From: an uncultured Prevotella sp. | Lineage (GTDB): Bacteria; Bacteroidota; Bacteroidia; Bacteroidales; Bacteroidaceae | DNA length: 62,567 bases | Assembly: GCA_900555035.1 (NCBI GenBank) | Contig: USJX01000004.1 | Location: forward strand, 1-62,567 | Direction: 5' to 3' | Shown here: in pieces, positions 25,801 to 35,700 of the stretch | Layout: every line of letters begins with the position of its first letter | Numbering within the stretch: position 1 is the first letter of the stretch | Made by a program: the position numbers and the translations under genes | The notes under the pieces: model-generated | Database searches by the model: none | What the model was told of the DNA's origin: nothing | What the model saw: only the letters and a program-made list of their open reading frames with translations

Positions 25801-27668
25801 GCCTTGTTGTTGTTGTCGAGTCGGTCGGCTCCTACCACACGGATGATAGGCTGGCTCTTGACCTGCGCCTCGGGAATATAATTGAGATAGACACCCGTGG
25901 TATCGCTCTGGTACTTGATGTCGAGACGGAACTTCTCCTTCTCCACCTGAGAGGCGAGATAATATACGTTCTTCATCATCAGGTCCCAGTTACCCTGCTG
26001 CGGACTGCAGCTGGTGTTCTTCAGCGACTTCACGAAGAGTCCCTGCTTGGTATCTGTGATATCCGATGCAAACTCACCCACCTGATAGGTTACGCCGCCG
26101 TAGGTATATTCGTAAGCCACGGCAAGCACCTGGTCGGTTTGCAAGCCGGTTTTCAGGGAAACGTATCCCATTGCCGAATTCACAGAGTATTCTGAAGAAG
26201 AGAGCAGTCGGGCACTCTCCAGCTTTTCGTAATCATTGCCGCCCACCAGTCCGCCGCCTTCCAATACGGAAGAAGCCTGGTCGTTGTCACGGGCTGCCGC
26301 AAACTGCCCCGTCATCGCCGCATACTCGGTGTTTGCCTGGTTAGATGGCACCTTGGTACCTCCTGCCGTCCACATCGGGTTGCTCAACTTCTCGGTTTCA
26401 CCCAGGTCGGTCAGGGCGATGATGTTTCGGGTATTCGTGGTGGTTCCCGTCTTGTTGGTTACCCAGATTTCCACACGGTTGATGGTGACGCCCGTTACCA
26501 GATTAGGCAACTTCTTCATCCAGTCATCGTAATGTTTTCTGAAGAATCGGGAGAGGAAAAAGTGGCGGTTCTCCTCGTAATCGGCTACATTCAGTTCGAA
26601 AGGAGTCAACTGCACACCGCCCTTGCTCGACACACTCTTAGAGGCCGACTTCTTCTGCGAGAACACAGTCTGCAGCTTGAGCTTTCCAAACTGCATATCG
26701 GTTCTCAAACCGAAGAGGCTGCTGGCACCCTTGATAAGCGACGAGTTGCTAGGAAAGGAAACATTACCCGCCTCAACCAGTTTGATGATTTCATCCTCCT
26801 TACCATCATACTTCAGCTTCATGTTCTGCGCATCGTAGTCGAAGGTGGCATCGGTATTGTAATTCAGGTTGAGGTTCATCTTGTCGCCAATCTTACCGTT
26901 CAGATTCAGATTGATCTTCTCATCGAAGTTCATCATCGTGGTCTTTCGGTTGCGGATAGGCAGCGAAGGGTTGTCGATATTCTTCTTGTTGATACCAAAC
27001 TTCAGTTCGGCAGAACCCTGTGTCTTCACCCGGATGCCGCCAGGACCGAAGATTTTCTCAGCCGGTCCCAGATCGAAGTGCATATCGGTAAAGTCGAACT
27101 TCTCCTTGCCCTTAGCCTGGTATATCTCGTCGTTCTTCTTCCGGTAAAAAGCGTTTCGCTCGTTCAGTTCAGTCCATGCGAGATATTCCGCCGGAGTGAG
27201 CATGATAGGAGCCGATAGCCAGGTGTTGCCCATCTTGTTGCCGATGATGTATCGGTTGATGGTATCGTTGTAGATCACATCATACTTCAGGGCATCCGGA
27301 CGCTTCAGGTCGAGCGGACTCTGGTAGAGGTCGCTCAGCGAGAACGGCTGGGTGCGCTGAATCTGCCAGCGGGTATGCAGCAGGGAATCTGGAATGGAAT
27401 CTTCCGCTATCTGAAGCGGCTGGGCATTGATGCCCGACTTCTCATCCCCATCCTTATCGGCATTGTTGCCATTGCGGCCCTGGTTTCTGTTCTGATTCCC
27501 ATTCTGTGCCGATGGTCTCGAAGCCGGAGCAGCCTGTCTGTTTTGTGTCCTCTGGTTTCTTTGCCTGGTTCTATCATCCTGCAGAAAAGGCAAAGCGAGG
27601 GCGTAGCCGAAGGTAGAAACCATCAGCCACGCCATCGCCAGATATATGATTCTTTGTCTTATCTTCAT
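19896..27668 (-). CDS. sprA: SprA/Sov, T9SS outer-membrane translocon
   Basis: A 2590-residue giant outer-membrane protein, the pore of the type IX secretion system, found in Bacteroidota. After a hydrophobic N-terminus (IIYLAMAWLMVSTFGYALA), a signature early region reads PADIYLKR..KYDVIYNDTINRYIIGNKMG-like, and the remainder is repeated amphipathic beta strands of a very large barrel ending in FGLSIKFSLTR. The length is close to the family norm (about 2400-2500), slightly longer because of a Lys/Glu/Ala-rich, low-complexity insert near residues 1950-2026. It directly follows ruvA with no gap, an arrangement often seen in Bacteroidetes. It would export proteins with T9SS C-terminal domains such as the metallopeptidase at 16481 and possibly the protein at 36670. 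Confidence 0.97.
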   Translation of the reverse strand: MKIRQRIIYLAMAWLMVSTFGYALALPFLQDDRTRQRNQRTQNRQAAPASRPSAQNGNQNRNQGRNGNNADKDGDEKSGINAQPLQIAEDSIPDSLLHTRWQIQRTQPFSLSDLYQSPLDLKRPDALKYDVIYNDTINRYIIGNKMGNTWLSAPIMLTPAEYLAWTELNERNAFYRKKNDEIYQAKGKEKFDFTDMHFDLGPAEKIFGPGGIRVKTQGSAELKFGINKKNIDNPSLPIRNRKTTMMNFDEKINLNLNGKIGDKMNLNLNYNTDATFDYDAQNMKLKYDGKEDEIIKLVEAGNVSFPSNSSLIKGASSLFGLRTDMQFGKLKLQTVFSQKKSASKSVSSKGGVQLTPFELNVADYEENRHFFLSRFFRKHYDDWMKKLPNLVTGVTINRVEIWVTNKTGTTTNTRNIIALTDLGETEKLSNPMWTAGGTKVPSNQANTEYAAMTGQFAAARDNDQASSVLEGGGLVGGNDYEKLESARLLSSSEYSVNSAMGYVSLKTGLQTDQVLAVAYEYTYGGVTYQVGEFASDITDTKQGLFVKSLKNTSCSPQQGNWDLMMKNVYYLASQVEKEKFRLDIKYQSDTTGVYLNYIPEAQVKSQPIIRVVGADRLDNNNKARSNGYYDYVEGYTVSNGRVFIPKVEPFGSYMRDYLVKNGVAKEQADKYAFTELYDSTKTIAKQLAEKNKYLIVGQFKGSAANVISLGAYNVPQGSVVVTAGGVTLTEGSDYSVDYNAGEVTILNQSIIDAGTAVNVSLESNTDYGQMRKTMVGLNWEYDFSKNFQISGTLQHLSEQALTNKVAMGSEPLKNTIWGVNLNWKKESQWLTNVLDKIPFLHLTQPSYITFQGEFAQLIAGEAGGTQDNASYLDDFEGTKETIDVMTPSSWIISSVPSLNFKEDYNDKSGLTSGFHRSRLAWYCIDPLFTRRGSSLTPGHIKSDLKQLSNHYVREVYVKELFPLRQQSTYQGATNTLSVLNLAYYPSEPGPYNFNVNDLQPDGKLQNPQRNWGGMMRKLDTNNFEQANVEYIEFWMLDPFIYSKDQADAADYGGDFYINLGEVSEDILRDGKKFYESGMPVDGSDSFTYTQWGKIPTQSTVTYAFATTSGSRALQDVGFNGLTDGEEQEFYKSAYLDQIQGKVNQAVFDSIFADPARDNYHYFRGSDWDQQKTSILDRYKYINNPQGNSPDSDSRTESYDTSYKSTPDVEDINQDYTLNEYEKYYQYHVSIRPEDLVVGSNFIVDKREYSQTWRDNTKSAVTWYQFRIPVDEFEKRQGNINDFSSIRFMRMFLTNFKKPVVLRFGTLDLVMSKWRTYDQPLGAASGGTLEASTVSLEENAEKTPVNYVLPPGIEREKDPSQPQLVEANEQALSMVVKNLSNGEAKAVYKNSTVDLRQYKRIQMFTHANALEQNTTNLKDNQLSVFLRLGSDYKNNYYEYEIPLKVTEPGKYVRNSTADKKKVWPEENMLNVALNIFTRLKKERNKAKAQGLASYMAPYSVYDAEHPNNKLTIVGNPTLGEVKTMMIGVRNNSGEEKSGEVWINELRLLEHNNKGGWAANANLNVQLSDFGSVNATGRYMSEGFGGLEDGVASRSTDNYGTYSVTTSLEMGKFFPDKAKVSIPLYYSVTKEKTSPKYNPLDTDMELKDALDATGSKAERDSIENITVTKVTQTNFSVSNARVGIATKRHPMPYDPANFSLTYSHAHQRTTGETTVYENRDNWRGALDYSWTPVYKSWEPFKKIKNKSKWLDILKKFGLNWLPQNVAFNTEMTHETYELEERDMESTLNSQLPLTYSDQFLWNREFSMRWDLTKNLHMNFQSATHAQVDVPYPEVNTDLYADQYHAWKDSVYRSSVWNSVKSWGTPLDYSQNFTASYKVPLNLLPAFDWLNTDANYSANYSWERGMEDEEGHSYGNTINSQRELTLNGNFDLVRLYNHIPFLKKVNEKYERSKSKSELTMKKKEREAKKKAKEKAKEEEKKAKEEAEKNGGKELAGTDAKNGKDAKNGKNAKTDAKDKGRNDLAKKLPKNKKAFEKEVTLLPDTTLLVKHGKNSKRLIVSAKMADGKMFHLKYKKVDNNQIKLLSKVDSALKLKLTVLPKEPLDNKKWYKAAQFATRLAMMVRKVSFTYRNSYQMTLPGFTPSVGDAFGQKKVGQMAPGLDFAFGMIDDDYIQKARDNDWLLFNDSIATPAATSKTDNWQFRATLEPVKDFKIDLSATHTKTTQKSIQYMYEGTPTTQSGTFQMTTISLGSAFEGMGNANSGYKSKTFEKFVNSLEGFRQRVEAQYAGAVYPSGSALSGGKFDASRTPVNKYSGDVMIPAFLNAYTSMGGGSLSIFPTLSRLLPNWTVRYSGLGKLPWFCDHFKSVNINHGYKSVYAVGSYNSFSTYQEFMNGLGFISDASTGNPSPSSMFNVSQVSINEAFSPLLGMDMTFNNNMTLKAEYRQTRILNLSMTSIQVNEALSKDWVIGMGYRINDFDLFGPRAKKVKRTGKKNQQDSKSTQKSSGANHDLNLRADFSFRKQAAIVRDIASMTSSASSGNNALKFSFTADYTLSKLLTMSFYYDRQTNTPLLSSSSYPTTTQDFGLSIKFSLTR

Positions 27669-28283
27669 TTACTTAATTTGTTTCAATGCGAGTTTCACCA
27701 CTTGCTCCACAGGCAGGTCGGGTTGAGCCTTCAGGATATCCACCACTACCTTTGCCGAAGGTGCCGGCGAGAAGCCGAGCATGGTAAGGGCACTGACAGC
27801 CTCATCCTTGATGTCGTTGTTCACCATCGCCACATTTCCGCCGTTGGCTGGCAATTCGTCTGCAATGCCGAGGCTCACGATTTTATCCTTCAGGTCGAGG
27901 ATGATGCGCTGTGCCGTCTTGAGTCCGATGCCCTTCACGGTTTTCAGCATTTTGTCGTTACCTGTAGAAATCACGCTGCAGAGTTCGGCAGGCGACATAG
28001 ACGAGAGTATCATTCTTGCCGTATTGCCACCCACTCCCGATACGGTGATGAGCAGACGGTAGAGTTCACGTTCCTGCTTGGTAGCAAAACCGAAAAGGGT
28101 GAAAGAGTCGTCTCTTCCACCAGCCACGAGCACCTCGTGAACATAGAGTTTTACTTCCTGCTTGCCCTGAATGGCGGTATAGGTATTGAGCGAAATGTTG
28201 AGTCCATATCCCACTCCAGCCGTTTCTACAACGGCCATGGCTGGGGTCAGCTCGGTTAAATCGCCATGAATATATTCTATCAT
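27669..28283 (-). CDS. ruvA: Holliday junction DNA helicase subunit RuvA
   Basis: A 204-residue protein that binds four-way junctions and with RuvB drives branch migration. The N-terminal OB-fold domain (MIEYIHGDLTEL...YGLNISLNTYTAI) is followed by two helix-hairpin-helix motifs (TVSGVGGNTARMIL, TVKGIGLKTAQRIILDLKDK) and a C-terminal three-helix RuvB-binding domain (EAVSALTMLGFSPAPSAKVV...VEQVVKLALKQIK). The length is normal. The stop codon abuts the sprA start codon with zero gap, so ruvA and sprA are probably one transcript. RuvB and RuvC are not in the window. Confidence 0.97.
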   Translation of the reverse strand: MIEYIHGDLTELTPAMAVVETAGVGYGLNISLNTYTAIQGKQEVKLYVHEVLVAGGRDDSFTLFGFATKQERELYRLLITVSGVGGNTARMILSSMSPAELCSVISTGNDKMLKTVKGIGLKTAQRIILDLKDKIVSLGIADELPANGGNVAMVNNDIKDEAVSALTMLGFSPAPSAKVVVDILKAQPDLPVEQVVKLALKQIK

Positions 28284-28665
28284 ATCTTGATTTCTCCTAT
28301 ATGTTATAATGCAAAGTGATGCTAAGTACCACCTCTTTAATAAATAAATTATAAATTATAAACGAGGGGTGGTGGGAAATATTGTACGAAAGCCAGGATA
28401 TATTATCGGGTGTTTTAAATTAATATATCGGGTGGCTTAAATAAAGAAATCTCATTTCACGATGAAATCACGAAATTATAAGGAATCTGTTCAATCAGCC
28501 TTACAATTCGGCCTTCTCCCTACCTAAAAACCATGATTTTATTACCTTTTGCAACTTTTATGAGTTAAAAATCTATTAAAACGTCACGTATTTCAAGAAA
28601 AAGCTATACTTTTGCACACGAAAACAGAAACAACAATAAAAATAAAAGAAATAAAAGAATAACAG
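28284..28665. other. 382-bp divergent intergenic region ruvA-ddh
   Basis: This AT-rich region holds the upstream parts of the divergent ruvA and ddh genes. A 15-bp direct repeat, TCGGGTGTTTTAAAT at 28406-28420 and TCGGGTGGCTTAAAT at 28428-28442, differs at 2 positions and is a possible operator. The ddh -7 box is at 28607-28614. Nothing else is apparent. Confidence 0.6.
28607..28614 (+). promoter_or_regulatory. Candidate ddh -7 box
   Basis: TACTTTTG matches TAnnTTTG and lies 52 bp upstream of the ddh start. A matching -33 element is not obvious. Confidence 0.5.
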
Positions 28666-29565
28666 ATGAAAAAGTTTAGAGCAGCCGTAGTAGGTTACGG
28701 CAACATTGGTAAGTTTACAGTAGAGGCTCTCGAAGCAGCTCCAGATTTCGAGATTGCAGGTATCGTACGTCGCCAGGGTGCTAAGGATAAACCAGCAGAA
28801 TTGGCAGATTATGAGGTGGTAGATGACATCACAAAGTTGAAAGATGTAGATGTTGCCATCCTTGCAACTCCTACCCGTTCTTGCCCAGAATATGCAGAAA
28901 AGATTGTTGCCCTCGGCATCAACACCGTAGATAGCTACGATATTCATACAGGTATCCTCGACTATCGTACTAAGCAGATGGAGAACTGCAAGAAGGCTGG
29001 CAAGGTGAGTGTAATCTCTGCCGGTTGGGATCCAGGTTCTGATTCTATTGTACGTGTATTGATGGAAAGCTTGGCTCCAAAGGGCTTGACATACACCAAC
29101 TTTGGTCCTGGTATGAGCATGGGTCACTCAGTTTGCGTTCGTGGCAAGCAGGGTGTGAAGGAAGCGCTCTCTGTTACTATCCCATTGGGCGAGGGTATCC
29201 ACCGCCGCATGGTTTATGTAGAGTTGGAGGAAGGTGCTAAGCTTGAGGATGTTACTGCAGAGATCAAGGCTGATCCATACTTCGCTCACGATGAGACTCA
29301 TGTATTTGCTGTTGCATCAGTAGATGATGTAAAGGATATGGGTCATGGTGTGAACCTCGTTCGCAAGGGTGTATCCGGCAAGACTCAGAACCAGCGTTTC
29401 GAGTTCAACATGAGCATCAACAACCCAGCCCTCACCGCTCAGGTTTTGGTGAATGTGGCTCGTGCTTCCTTCCGTCTGCAGCCAGGTTGCTACACCATGC
29501 CAGAGATTCCAGTAATCGATATGTTGCCAGGAACCCGTGAGGAAATCGTAGCTACACTCGTGTAA
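28666..29565 (+). CDS. ddh: meso-Diaminopimelate dehydrogenase
   Basis: A 299-residue NADPH-dependent enzyme that makes meso-2,6-diaminopimelate from tetrahydrodipicolinate in one step, for lysine and peptidoglycan. The Rossmann start AVVGYGNIGKFTVEALEAAPDFEIAGIVRR is clear. Family features include NTVDSYDIHTG, SAGWDPGSDSIVRVLMES and GPGMSMGHSVCVRGKQGVKEALS. The length matches the short Bacteroidetes form. The last 26 codons are duplicated at 37845-37920. A terminator-like hairpin starts 20 bp after the stop codon. Because the tail copy lies beyond the Rhs genes, the gene appears to mark an insertion boundary. Confidence 0.96.
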   Translation: MKKFRAAVVGYGNIGKFTVEALEAAPDFEIAGIVRRQGAKDKPAELADYEVVDDITKLKDVDVAILATPTRSCPEYAEKIVALGINTVDSYDIHTGILDYRTKQMENCKKAGKVSVISAGWDPGSDSIVRVLMESLAPKGLTYTNFGPGMSMGHSVCVRGKQGVKEALSVTIPLGEGIHRRMVYVELEEGAKLEDVTAEIKADPYFAHDETHVFAVASVDDVKDMGHGVNLVRKGVSGKTQNQRFEFNMSINNPALTAQVLVNVARASFRLQPGCYTMPEIPVIDMLPGTREEIVATLV

Positions 29566-29585
29566 ATATAAATCAAATATATTCC

Positions 29586-29628
29586 AAACTCGCCGGATGA
29601 TTTTTCGTCATCCAGCGAGTTTTGTTTT
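29586..29628 (+). terminator. Terminator after ddh
   Basis: A stem of AAACTCGCCGGATGA with TCATCCAGCGAGTTT (one mismatch) has a short T-rich loop and a T run. It separates ddh from the Rhs genes. Confidence 0.85.
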
Positions 29629-29642
29629 AAAAGTTCAAGATT

Positions 29643-32600
29643 ATGAAAGAACAATTTAGAAAGACATTCATAACTTGTTGCTTACTCTTTACTACAACAG
29701 TTATCTCTGCCCAGCAAATGTTACCAGCTGATGTTCCTACACCAAACACAGCTTCATTAGGTCGTTTTGGGGATGTACCCGTTTCTTATTATACAGGGCG
29801 TCCCCAAGTTGGTGTCCCCATCTATACGTTAAAAGTTAGAGACTTTTCTCTCCCTGTTTCTTTGTCATATGACACAGGGGGTGTGTTGGTCAACAGTCTG
29901 CCTAGTTGGGTTGGACAAAATTGGACTCTTAATAATGGTGGTGTAATTACCAGAACAGTACAGGGACGTTATGACGAGTGGGTATATCCAAGGCAAACGA
30001 ATTTGGATAATTGTAAAAATTATTATCAGTCTCTAGGTATGCTGCCACAATTAATCAGCCAAAAGGACAATGATTATGCCAATCTAAAGGAAGCGGTCAC
30101 CTATGGTACTTATGACTTAGCCCCAGATATATTTACCTTCAATTTTTGTGGCAAAACAGGTAAGTTCTTTTTGGATAACAATGGCAATTGGAAAGTTCTG
30201 TCTAATGAAAACCTAGAAATACTTTTTGATTACAACAATGCAGACAACTTTATTACCCCTCTATTTTCCATTTACCCATACAAGCAAGCTATTGATAAAA
30301 ATCAGCGTAAGACCATCAAAGGTTTCAAAATTCGTGATGCAGAAGGGTACACTTATGAATTTGGCATGAAACTCAATGCCATAGAGTTTTCTACCAGCAT
30401 TTGGCACATGAGCCAAAATGAGCAAAATGAATCTTGGCATGCCATGAGCTGGTATCTGACAAAAATTTCGGATAGAAATGGAAATGAATTAGTAACATTC
30501 GATTATACTAGAGGTGCCTATATTATTCAAGCATACAATTCATATGAATATAATCATGTGACAGAAAAAGCTTCATGGGGTTGGTATGGGCATTATGGAC
30601 AAGAATATGCTGGCGCAAATTCCTATTTCCCTTATGGATTAACGATTAGTTCACCTGTTTATCTTTATGATATCAATGGAGCTAATGGTATCAACATCCA
30701 TTTTAGTTCAAGTTATGATACCCAACTTCTGACCGAATATATGTACAAGGATTTATACAAAAAAGGGGAAAGTATTAATGGTTTGTATAACTTGCTGTCC
30801 AGTATGGTGAGTGACTGGGGACCGACCAATGGTTCCTATCGTGAAGGAGCTTTTTATTATTTACAATCAGACAATGACAGCCTTTCTCGTTATAGATACA
30901 CGCCAAAAGAGGATAACAAGTTGGATATTTTAAGATACGCAAGGATTAAACATCTCAACGCTATTAGTATAAATTCTGGGATTCAGGTAGCTGGTCCCAC
31001 ATACACACTTGGCTATCGCTTTCTTTATGGCTACACAAACAATCACATGTATTTGGATAGCATTCAAATTCAAAATAGTGCTATACACTATTCTTCACAA
31101 ACGGGTACTATAGGTTATTACCGATTTAAGTATATAGACAAAGACAGTTTGCCAGAAAGCTATCTAACTACGGCAATAGACCATTGGGGATATTATAACG
31201 GCAAACCTTATAGCATTCCAGCAAAGCGTAATTTCTCTTCTTTTAAAACAAGTAGAGACCCAAACTTCACTTATGCGAAATGTGGCTCACTTTCTGAGAT
31301 TCAATACCCAACAGGTGGAGTTACCTCTTTTGAGTATGAGCCAAATACCTATCACCTCTATCAGTCCGATGACAGACAATCGGTAGTAGCAGAAAATGGA
31401 ATTGGTGGTGGATTAAGAATCAAGTCTATCACTGAATATGACTCACCTGTCCATAAGACGGTACTCACAAGGCGAACCTTCGAGTATGATATTCCAGGAA
31501 CTAGCACCTCGAGTGGTGAATTGTTTGCTACCCCTAAATATTATTGGCCAATATGGAGTGCATGGTGCATTGACAAAAAAGCTAAACATGAGGTAGAGAC
31601 ATTCAGAACATCCTCCATCATCCCCTTGTCCAATTCCTTCGGTCCAAGTTTGGGCTATAGTTATGTAACTGAAAAAATTTGGACACCATCTTCTCCACAA
31701 GCGATAATGCAGAAAACGATATATCGCTTTTCAAATCTGTCTGATGCAGATATGAAAGATGAAAAGCCATATTTGGATTTTTCCAACAACCAGCCTTCAC
31801 CTGAAAGCAGGTTCTCGGAAAGAGGATTCATGAGAGGAAAGTTATTGGAAGAAAATCGTTACAACTCGAAAAATGCCTTGACGGAATCTGTAGCCTATCA
31901 ATATAGGGACAAACGAGACATAGATAGTTTGTATACTCTTACATCCAACCTGTGTTATGGAAACAATGGCTGTTCCGCATCTTTCGGTTACTATGGAGGT
32001 GGAATCTATAAACTTTATTACCCTCAATATGACGCGACAGAAAAGGAAGTCACCTCATATGCATCGGGAAATGCCCCCAATGTAACAACGACCACAAAGT
32101 ATATCAAGTTCGACACACTTCTTAAATTGAACTTTCCATATGCCCACATGACAAATGTCAGACTTCTATCATCTGAAGAGGACAGACGAGGAGACTACAA
32201 TTTGGTTAAGTATTACAACTATGGAAGTTTTAGCGATAGCAGTCTCATTGCCCGTCTCCACAATGAACAATTCTACCTTGTTCCACAAGAAGAGGAGGTG
32301 AGATGTAAAGGAAGATTTGTACACACTAAATCCACCATCTTTGAGGAAATAGGCAAAAAGCTAATAGTTCCTGCCCATGAGGTAATACAGTATCCGTCTG
32401 GTCAAAAAGATACATTGGTAACTTATGGGAATTATACTTCCACGGGGCGTCCCCAAACAATCAAAGAGTTAGGAAAACCACAAATGTTCTTGTGTTGGGG
32501 ATTTCATGACAACTATCTCATGATGAAAGGTATGAGCTACATACCACTAAGTTTCACGGACAAAGAGGTATTTGACGAAACAAAATGTTTGGAGAAAGAA

Positions 32601-32792
32601 AGAGCATATATTAGAAGCTATGGCAACATCATGGGGTATGTATATCATCCATTTTTGGGTGTTGTCGATATAATATCCCCCAATGGATATGTCAAAAAAT
32701 ATAGTTATGACTCGATAGGAAGACTTAACAAAGTCTATGACCTTGATGGAAAATTATTAGAAACAATGGAATATAATTATCGTTTAAAATGA
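29643..32792 (+). CDS. Rhs-type N-terminal secreted shell protein
   Basis: A 1049-residue protein with signal peptide (KTFITCCLLFTTTVISAQ). It begins with a conserved ASLGRFGDVPVSYYTGRPQVGVPIYTLKV segment typical of Bacteroidetes Rhs-associated exoproteins. It continues with YD-repeat-like beta sequences such as ITRTVQGRYDEW, VTSFEYEPNTYHLYQSDD and VKKYSYDSIGRLNKVYDLDGK at the C-terminus. It probably forms the first half of an Rhs-type shell. It overlaps the next Rhs gene by 4 bp (ATGA), so the two are translationally coupled. Base composition is AT-richer than ddh upstream and codon use differs (many ATA, TTA and AAT codons), consistent with transfer. It has no terminal toxin itself. Confidence 0.75.
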   Translation: MKEQFRKTFITCCLLFTTTVISAQQMLPADVPTPNTASLGRFGDVPVSYYTGRPQVGVPIYTLKVRDFSLPVSLSYDTGGVLVNSLPSWVGQNWTLNNGGVITRTVQGRYDEWVYPRQTNLDNCKNYYQSLGMLPQLISQKDNDYANLKEAVTYGTYDLAPDIFTFNFCGKTGKFFLDNNGNWKVLSNENLEILFDYNNADNFITPLFSIYPYKQAIDKNQRKTIKGFKIRDAEGYTYEFGMKLNAIEFSTSIWHMSQNEQNESWHAMSWYLTKISDRNGNELVTFDYTRGAYIIQAYNSYEYNHVTEKASWGWYGHYGQEYAGANSYFPYGLTISSPVYLYDINGANGINIHFSSSYDTQLLTEYMYKDLYKKGESINGLYNLLSSMVSDWGPTNGSYREGAFYYLQSDNDSLSRYRYTPKEDNKLDILRYARIKHLNAISINSGIQVAGPTYTLGYRFLYGYTNNHMYLDSIQIQNSAIHYSSQTGTIGYYRFKYIDKDSLPESYLTTAIDHWGYYNGKPYSIPAKRNFSSFKTSRDPNFTYAKCGSLSEIQYPTGGVTSFEYEPNTYHLYQSDDRQSVVAENGIGGGLRIKSITEYDSPVHKTVLTRRTFEYDIPGTSTSSGELFATPKYYWPIWSAWCIDKKAKHEVETFRTSSIIPLSNSFGPSLGYSYVTEKIWTPSSPQAIMQKTIYRFSNLSDADMKDEKPYLDFSNNQPSPESRFSERGFMRGKLLEENRYNSKNALTESVAYQYRDKRDIDSLYTLTSNLCYGNNGCSASFGYYGGGIYKLYYPQYDATEKEVTSYASGNAPNVTTTTKYIKFDTLLKLNFPYAHMTNVRLLSSEEDRRGDYNLVKYYNYGSFSDSSLIARLHNEQFYLVPQEEEVRCKGRFVHTKSTIFEEIGKKLIVPAHEVIQYPSGQKDTLVTYGNYTSTGRPQTIKELGKPQMFLCWGFHDNYLMMKGMSYIPLSFTDKEVFDETKCLEKERAYIRSYGNIMGYVYHPFLGVVDIISPNGYVKKYSYDSIGRLNKVYDLDGKLLETMEYNYRLK

Positions 32793-35700
32793 AACTGTAT
32801 TATATGATACTCGCCTTGCTGCTAGTTCCTTGGACAGCAAAGGCACAGAACAAGAATGCCAACTACGTTGCAACGAAGCAAGTTATAGGAACTGGTGACA
32901 CGCTAACCAGTATCGAGTATTTCGATGGGTTGGGCAGGAGCAGCGAGGTGGTGAAGAAGGGATATTCTGCCAGAGGCGACAAGGACTTGGTTTCCATGAC
33001 CGAGTATGACGGCATGGGGTATGAGCACCATACCTGGAATCCAACCCCCTTTTCCTGCACTGGCAATGCCATAGATGCTGATGCATTCAAAGAGGCAGCA
33101 AAAAGTGCCTATGCCGACCAAACTCCTTTCTCCGAATACGAGTATGACAAGACCTCAGGTAATCAGATAGTGAGCGAATTGGGGCCTGGATATGCCTGGC
33201 ATCAAAAAAAGAAGGCTAGAACCATAGAGTATGGTGGAGTCGCCACCATGAAATATCCCTGGTTTACGCTGTCTTCAAATAAACTGAAATTTTCATCCAG
33301 CAGGTATTATTTTAACTCTAGCTTAACGATGGTTAAGGTGACTGACGAGGATGGAATCTCTACCAGCAAGTATTATGACCTCTATGGTCATCTGGTCATG
33401 GAACAAAAGAATGACGGGAGTACCACCTTTTATCTTTATGACAGATGTGGCAATCTGATATACGTATTGCCCCCAACCGCATATAACGGCTGCTTGACCA
33501 GGGGCAAGACATACAGTATAGAAACAGATGAGAACTTGCAAAAGTATGCTTACTTTTATCGTTATGATGGTAAGAATAGATGTATAGAGAAGAAACTGCC
33601 AGGCTGCGAACCTATCAAGATGATATACGACAAAGAGAATAGGTTGATATTCAAGCAAGATGGTAATCAGCGAGCAAAAAATGAATGGTTGTTCATGCTC
33701 TACGACTCATATGGTAGGGTAACAGTTAGGGGAGTGTGCTATCATGCAGACACGGCGAATGTAGCTAACACACGTGTGGTAAGCTCATTCTCAACTTCTG
33801 GCAAATATGATATGTATAATGCCAATATTTCTCTAGATGTAAAAGAACTTCTGAAAGCGAATTATTATGACAATTATGCATTCCTAGGCAAAGACTCCCT
33901 GTACAATTACCAATTGCAGAATGGTTATGACAGAGATATCAGCCATGATGGCAATAAGGTTACGACCAAAGGCTTGCTCACAGGTTGCAGAACATATGTG
34001 CTGCCATCATCCAACACGAGGCTTGTAACTTTGAATTACCATACGCAAGCCTTCTATTACAACACCAAAGGAGAGGTCGTACAAATCCACAAAGACAATG
34101 GCATCGGTGGAATCGATGACATTTATTATCACCGAAACCCCTATACTGGCAGCATCTTGCAGGAGAAAACGGTACACAACAGAAACAAAATGAGACCAAA
34201 TACAGACTGCAATGCAATAGAAACCGTCATCAAGCGTTATACTTATGACAAGAATGGAAGATTGGACTCTATGATGTACAAGTTGAACAACAATGATGAG
34301 TTTCTCGTAAAGCACTGCGAGTATGATGATTTGGGGCGTGTCGCCAAAACCACGTCCCATGCGGATGCATTGTCTACAAAATATACATACAATGTCAGGG
34401 AGCAACTCACCTCTGCCACCAACGCATTGACGGAGCAACACATTTATTACAACACATCTTATAAAGGTCAGAACACCTTGGCATACAATGGTGACATCTC
34501 TGCTTATGAGTGGAAGGGATATAAGAATGGAGTATGGGACACCGAGTCTTATTCCTATGACTATGATAACCAAAACAGACTCAGCTCTGCCTATTCTCTG
34601 TCTCAAAGCGGTACAGAGAAAGCCATGCTAGGTCAGCATGACACCCACTACGAGTATGACATCATGGGCAATATCACGAACATAACCCGTAAGGGGGTAA
34701 ACTGTGATGATGAGGAAGAGGGCTATAGAGATGATGCGACTTTGGAATATGATGGTAACCAGTTGGTACATGTAAACAACAAAGGCTATAAGGACAGCAG
34801 CAGCGATACCCAGATTGCAGATCGTGAATATAGCAATGCCACTGAATTCCAATATGATGCCAATGGCAATATGACAAGAAACTTAAACAAGGGAATCCTC
34901 AAGATAAAGTATAATGTCCTGAACTTGCCGGAGTATATCTATATGAGAAACAACCAATACCAGCATAATATATATGATGGGGATGGAAACAAGCTCTCTT
35001 CAGAGATACACACCTGCAAATATAATATCACTATTCCTGAAAGCGGTAGTATTCAAGGAGACTTGGATACTCTTTCCATAAAGCAGAATATATTGTCAAG
35101 GGATTATCCTGAAACAACCCATTATAATGGGGATTTTATCTATAAGACAAAGTTAGTTGATTCTTCAAAACCATGGACGTATAATGCTGAAACCTATGCC
35201 ATGGGCAATGAGTACGTCAACAAGCTGGTCTTGTCTCGCATAAATTTCGAAGAAGGATATATTGTGCCCAATACGACTAAGGATCAAGTTTATGATTATG
35301 TAAAGGATTATCTGGGCAATATTCGCTTTACCGAAACAAATGGTCGCATTGTAGATATTAACAATTATTACCCATTTGGTGGTTTTTACAAGGATGACGA
35401 CAATGGAAGTAGTCAAAGATGGAAGTTTGGTGGTAAAGAACTGGACAGAATACTAGATCAATATCATTGGGGATTTCGAATTTATGATTCTACAGTAGGT
35501 GGATTTACAACAGTAGATCCTATGTGTGAGTTGAATTATGCAATGACTCCATATTCCTTTGCAAACAACAATCCCATAAATTACACCGATTTGTTTGGCT
35601 TGAAGACCTATTCTTGGGATGACTTTGTAAAACATTGGCAAGACTTTGATGTAAACAATGATGATGTGGAATTGCCCAATGTTTATTGCATAACTAGCAA